Assembly (NCBI GenBank): GCA_030655755.1
Contig: JAUSOQ010000028.1
Span: 1-64,000, forward strand
DNA: 64,000 nucleotides
Origin: Coriobacteriia bacterium
GTDB taxonomy: Bacteria > Actinomycetota > Coriobacteriia > Anaerosomatales > Anaerosomataceae
Reading direction: 5' to 3'
This document shows positions 63,055 through 64,000 of the stretch, piece by piece. Each line of letters begins with the position of its first letter. Position 1 is the stretch's first letter. A model generated the notes under the pieces. The model had not been told where the DNA came from and did not search any database. It was given only the letters and a program-made list of their open reading frames with translations. A program made the position numbers and the translations under genes.

Positions 63055-64000
63055 ATGGGCCAGTCCGTCCGTTTCATCCATGCTGCAGATCTTCATCTCG
63101 ACGCGCCGTTCAAAGGTGTGGATGCGACTGACGAGCGCGTTCGTCACACACTCATCGAGGCGACCTACCGTGCGCTCGACGAGGTCGTCAACGCATGCAT
63201 CGAGCGTCAGGTCGACTTCCTGGTGATCGCCGGCGATGCGTACAACAGCCGCGACAAGAGTGTGCGTGCGCAGTTCGCCTTCCAGCGAGCGATGCAGCGT
63301 CTTGCCGAGGCGGACATCCCCGTCTATCTGGTCTGGGGCAACCACGATCCGGCCGACGGCTGGTCGGCGGGCATCTCGCTGCCGGAGTCGGTGCATATCT
63401 TCTCGGCAAGACAGGTCGAGCGCGTCGTCTTCGAGCGCGAGGGCGTCACATGCGCGATCTACGGGCGGAGCTTTCGCAAGGCGGCCGAGACCGAGAACCT
63501 TGCGAGCGCGTTCGTGCGCGACCCGGCCGACCGGCTTGCGATCGGGGTGCTGCACGCCAACGTCGGCGGCAGGCTCGACTACGACGACTACGCGCCTTGC
63601 TCGGCCGATGATCTCAAGACCGCGCGTATGGATTACTGGGCGCTCGGTCATATCCACAAGCCCGAGCAGCTGTTCTCCGGTGCGGTGACGGCCGCGTATG
63701 CCGGATGCACCCAGGGACTCGACCCCACGCAGACCGGTCCTCGCGGCTGCTGGGAGGTGACGCTCGATGAGAGTGGCGCCCGGGCCACGTTCGTCACCAC
63801 CGCGGCGGTCGTTTGGGACGCACGAGTGGTAGACGTCAGTGACGCGACGGGTGTCGAGGACGTGCACGCACTGCTCGCCGATGCTTATGGGGCGGTTTCG
63901 CGTGACGCGGGAGGCTTTCCTGCCATCGTGCGCTTCGATCTTGTCGGTCGCACCGAGGTCCACGGTGAGCTCATGCGGCCGGGCGTGTTGCGTGATATCA
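63055..64000 (+). CDS. SbcD/Mre11-type metallophosphoesterase (cut by window edge)
   Basis: An open frame from the ATG at 63055 (behind AGGGAGA) runs off the right edge without a stop, 315 codons. Calcineurin-like metal motifs are in order: FIHAADLHLDAPF, VIAGDAYNSRD, VYLVWGNHDPADGW, IGVLHANVGG and YWALGHIHKPEQ. This is the nuclease/phosphoesterase core of SbcD/YhaO-type DNA repair proteins. The partner ATPase (SbcC/YhaN) is expected downstream outside the window. Confidence 0.88.
   Translation, partial: MGQSVRFIHAADLHLDAPFKGVDATDERVRHTLIEATYRALDEVVNACIERQVDFLVIAGDAYNSRDKSVRAQFAFQRAMQRLAEADIPVYLVWGNHDPADGWSAGISLPESVHIFSARQVERVVFEREGVTCAIYGRSFRKAAETENLASAFVRDPADRLAIGVLHANVGGRLDYDDYAPCSADDLKTARMDYWALGHIHKPEQLFSGAVTAAYAGCTQGLDPTQTGPRGCWEVTLDESGARATFVTTAAVVWDARVVDVSDATGVEDVHALLADAYGAVSRDAGGFPAIVRFDLVGRTEVHGELMRPGVLRDI

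Overview
The window is high-GC, densely coded bacterial chromosome. The gene content suggests an anaerobic or microaerophilic actinobacterium, plausibly related to Coriobacteriia. The reasons are a membrane formate dehydrogenase, a tungsten/molybdenum aldehyde oxidoreductase with its own ThiS/ThiF-type pair, futalosine-route menaquinone synthesis, B12 salvage under a cobalamin riboswitch, MinD-ferredoxin ATPases, and a Tad pilus locus without a secretin. The taxonomic placement is inference; no rRNA is present.

Layout. 1-3.5 kb is accessory DNA: the 5' end of a transposase gene cut by the window edge, an initiator tRNA, a 1.5 kb segment bounded by a repeat of the tRNA 3' half plus its terminator, and two unrelated minimal-nucleotidyltransferase (toxin-like) genes, each preceded by a palindromic operator. 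3.5-9 kb holds a lipid block: a YghO/ceramide-synthase-like GNAT protein, an LpxL-type acyltransferase, a CDP-alcohol phosphatidyltransferase, a CcmC-like membrane protein and a serine-palmitoyltransferase-like enzyme. 9.1-13.2 kb is a riboswitch-controlled cobalamin uptake and adenosylation operon. 13-17 kb has an MBL hydrolase, a glutaredoxin beside a ferredoxin-thioredoxin-reductase/Rieske fusion, and an SPFH/NfeD pair. 16.9-23.8 kb is the formate dehydrogenase region (fdhE, then fdhI-H-G) interrupted on the other strand by a two-gene lipoprotein unit. Its first gene is a peroxiredoxin whose peroxidatic residue is an in-frame TGA, read here as selenocysteine; its second is a CPFC thioredoxin.

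24.4-31.2 kb is a minus-strand menaquinone/quinone block (amidohydrolase, MTA-phosphorylase family, NDH-2, MqnC, MqnA, MqnE). 31.3-35.3 kb is tilS-hpt-ftsH. 35.4-45.9 kb is a GAF histidine kinase and NarL-type regulator followed by a Tad/Flp pilus locus: pilin, TadE, TadG, CpaB, CpaE, CpaF, a von Willebrand-TadB fusion, TadC. 45.9-48.1 kb is folE-folP-folK, with FolK fused to a DUF2007-like tail. 48.1-50.8 kb is the aldehyde oxidoreductase with MoaD/ThiS-like and ThiF-like partners. 51-54.2 kb is a PadR-like regulator with a clear operator and the DUF5320/NifX-like/MinD-ferredoxin cluster. 54.3-59.6 kb is panB-panC-nadA-nadB-nadC. The end carries dedA, birA, an FKBP isomerase, bioY under a BirA-type operator, and the start of an SbcD-like nuclease.

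Together the genes describe an anaerobe that oxidises formate to menaquinone, salvages B12 and biotin under feedback control, and keeps a cell-surface selenium-based peroxide defence next to its formate dehydrogenase. The most notable signals are the recoded peroxiredoxin, the possible sphingolipid gene set, the FTR-Rieske fusion and the tRNA-bounded nucleotidyltransferase island.
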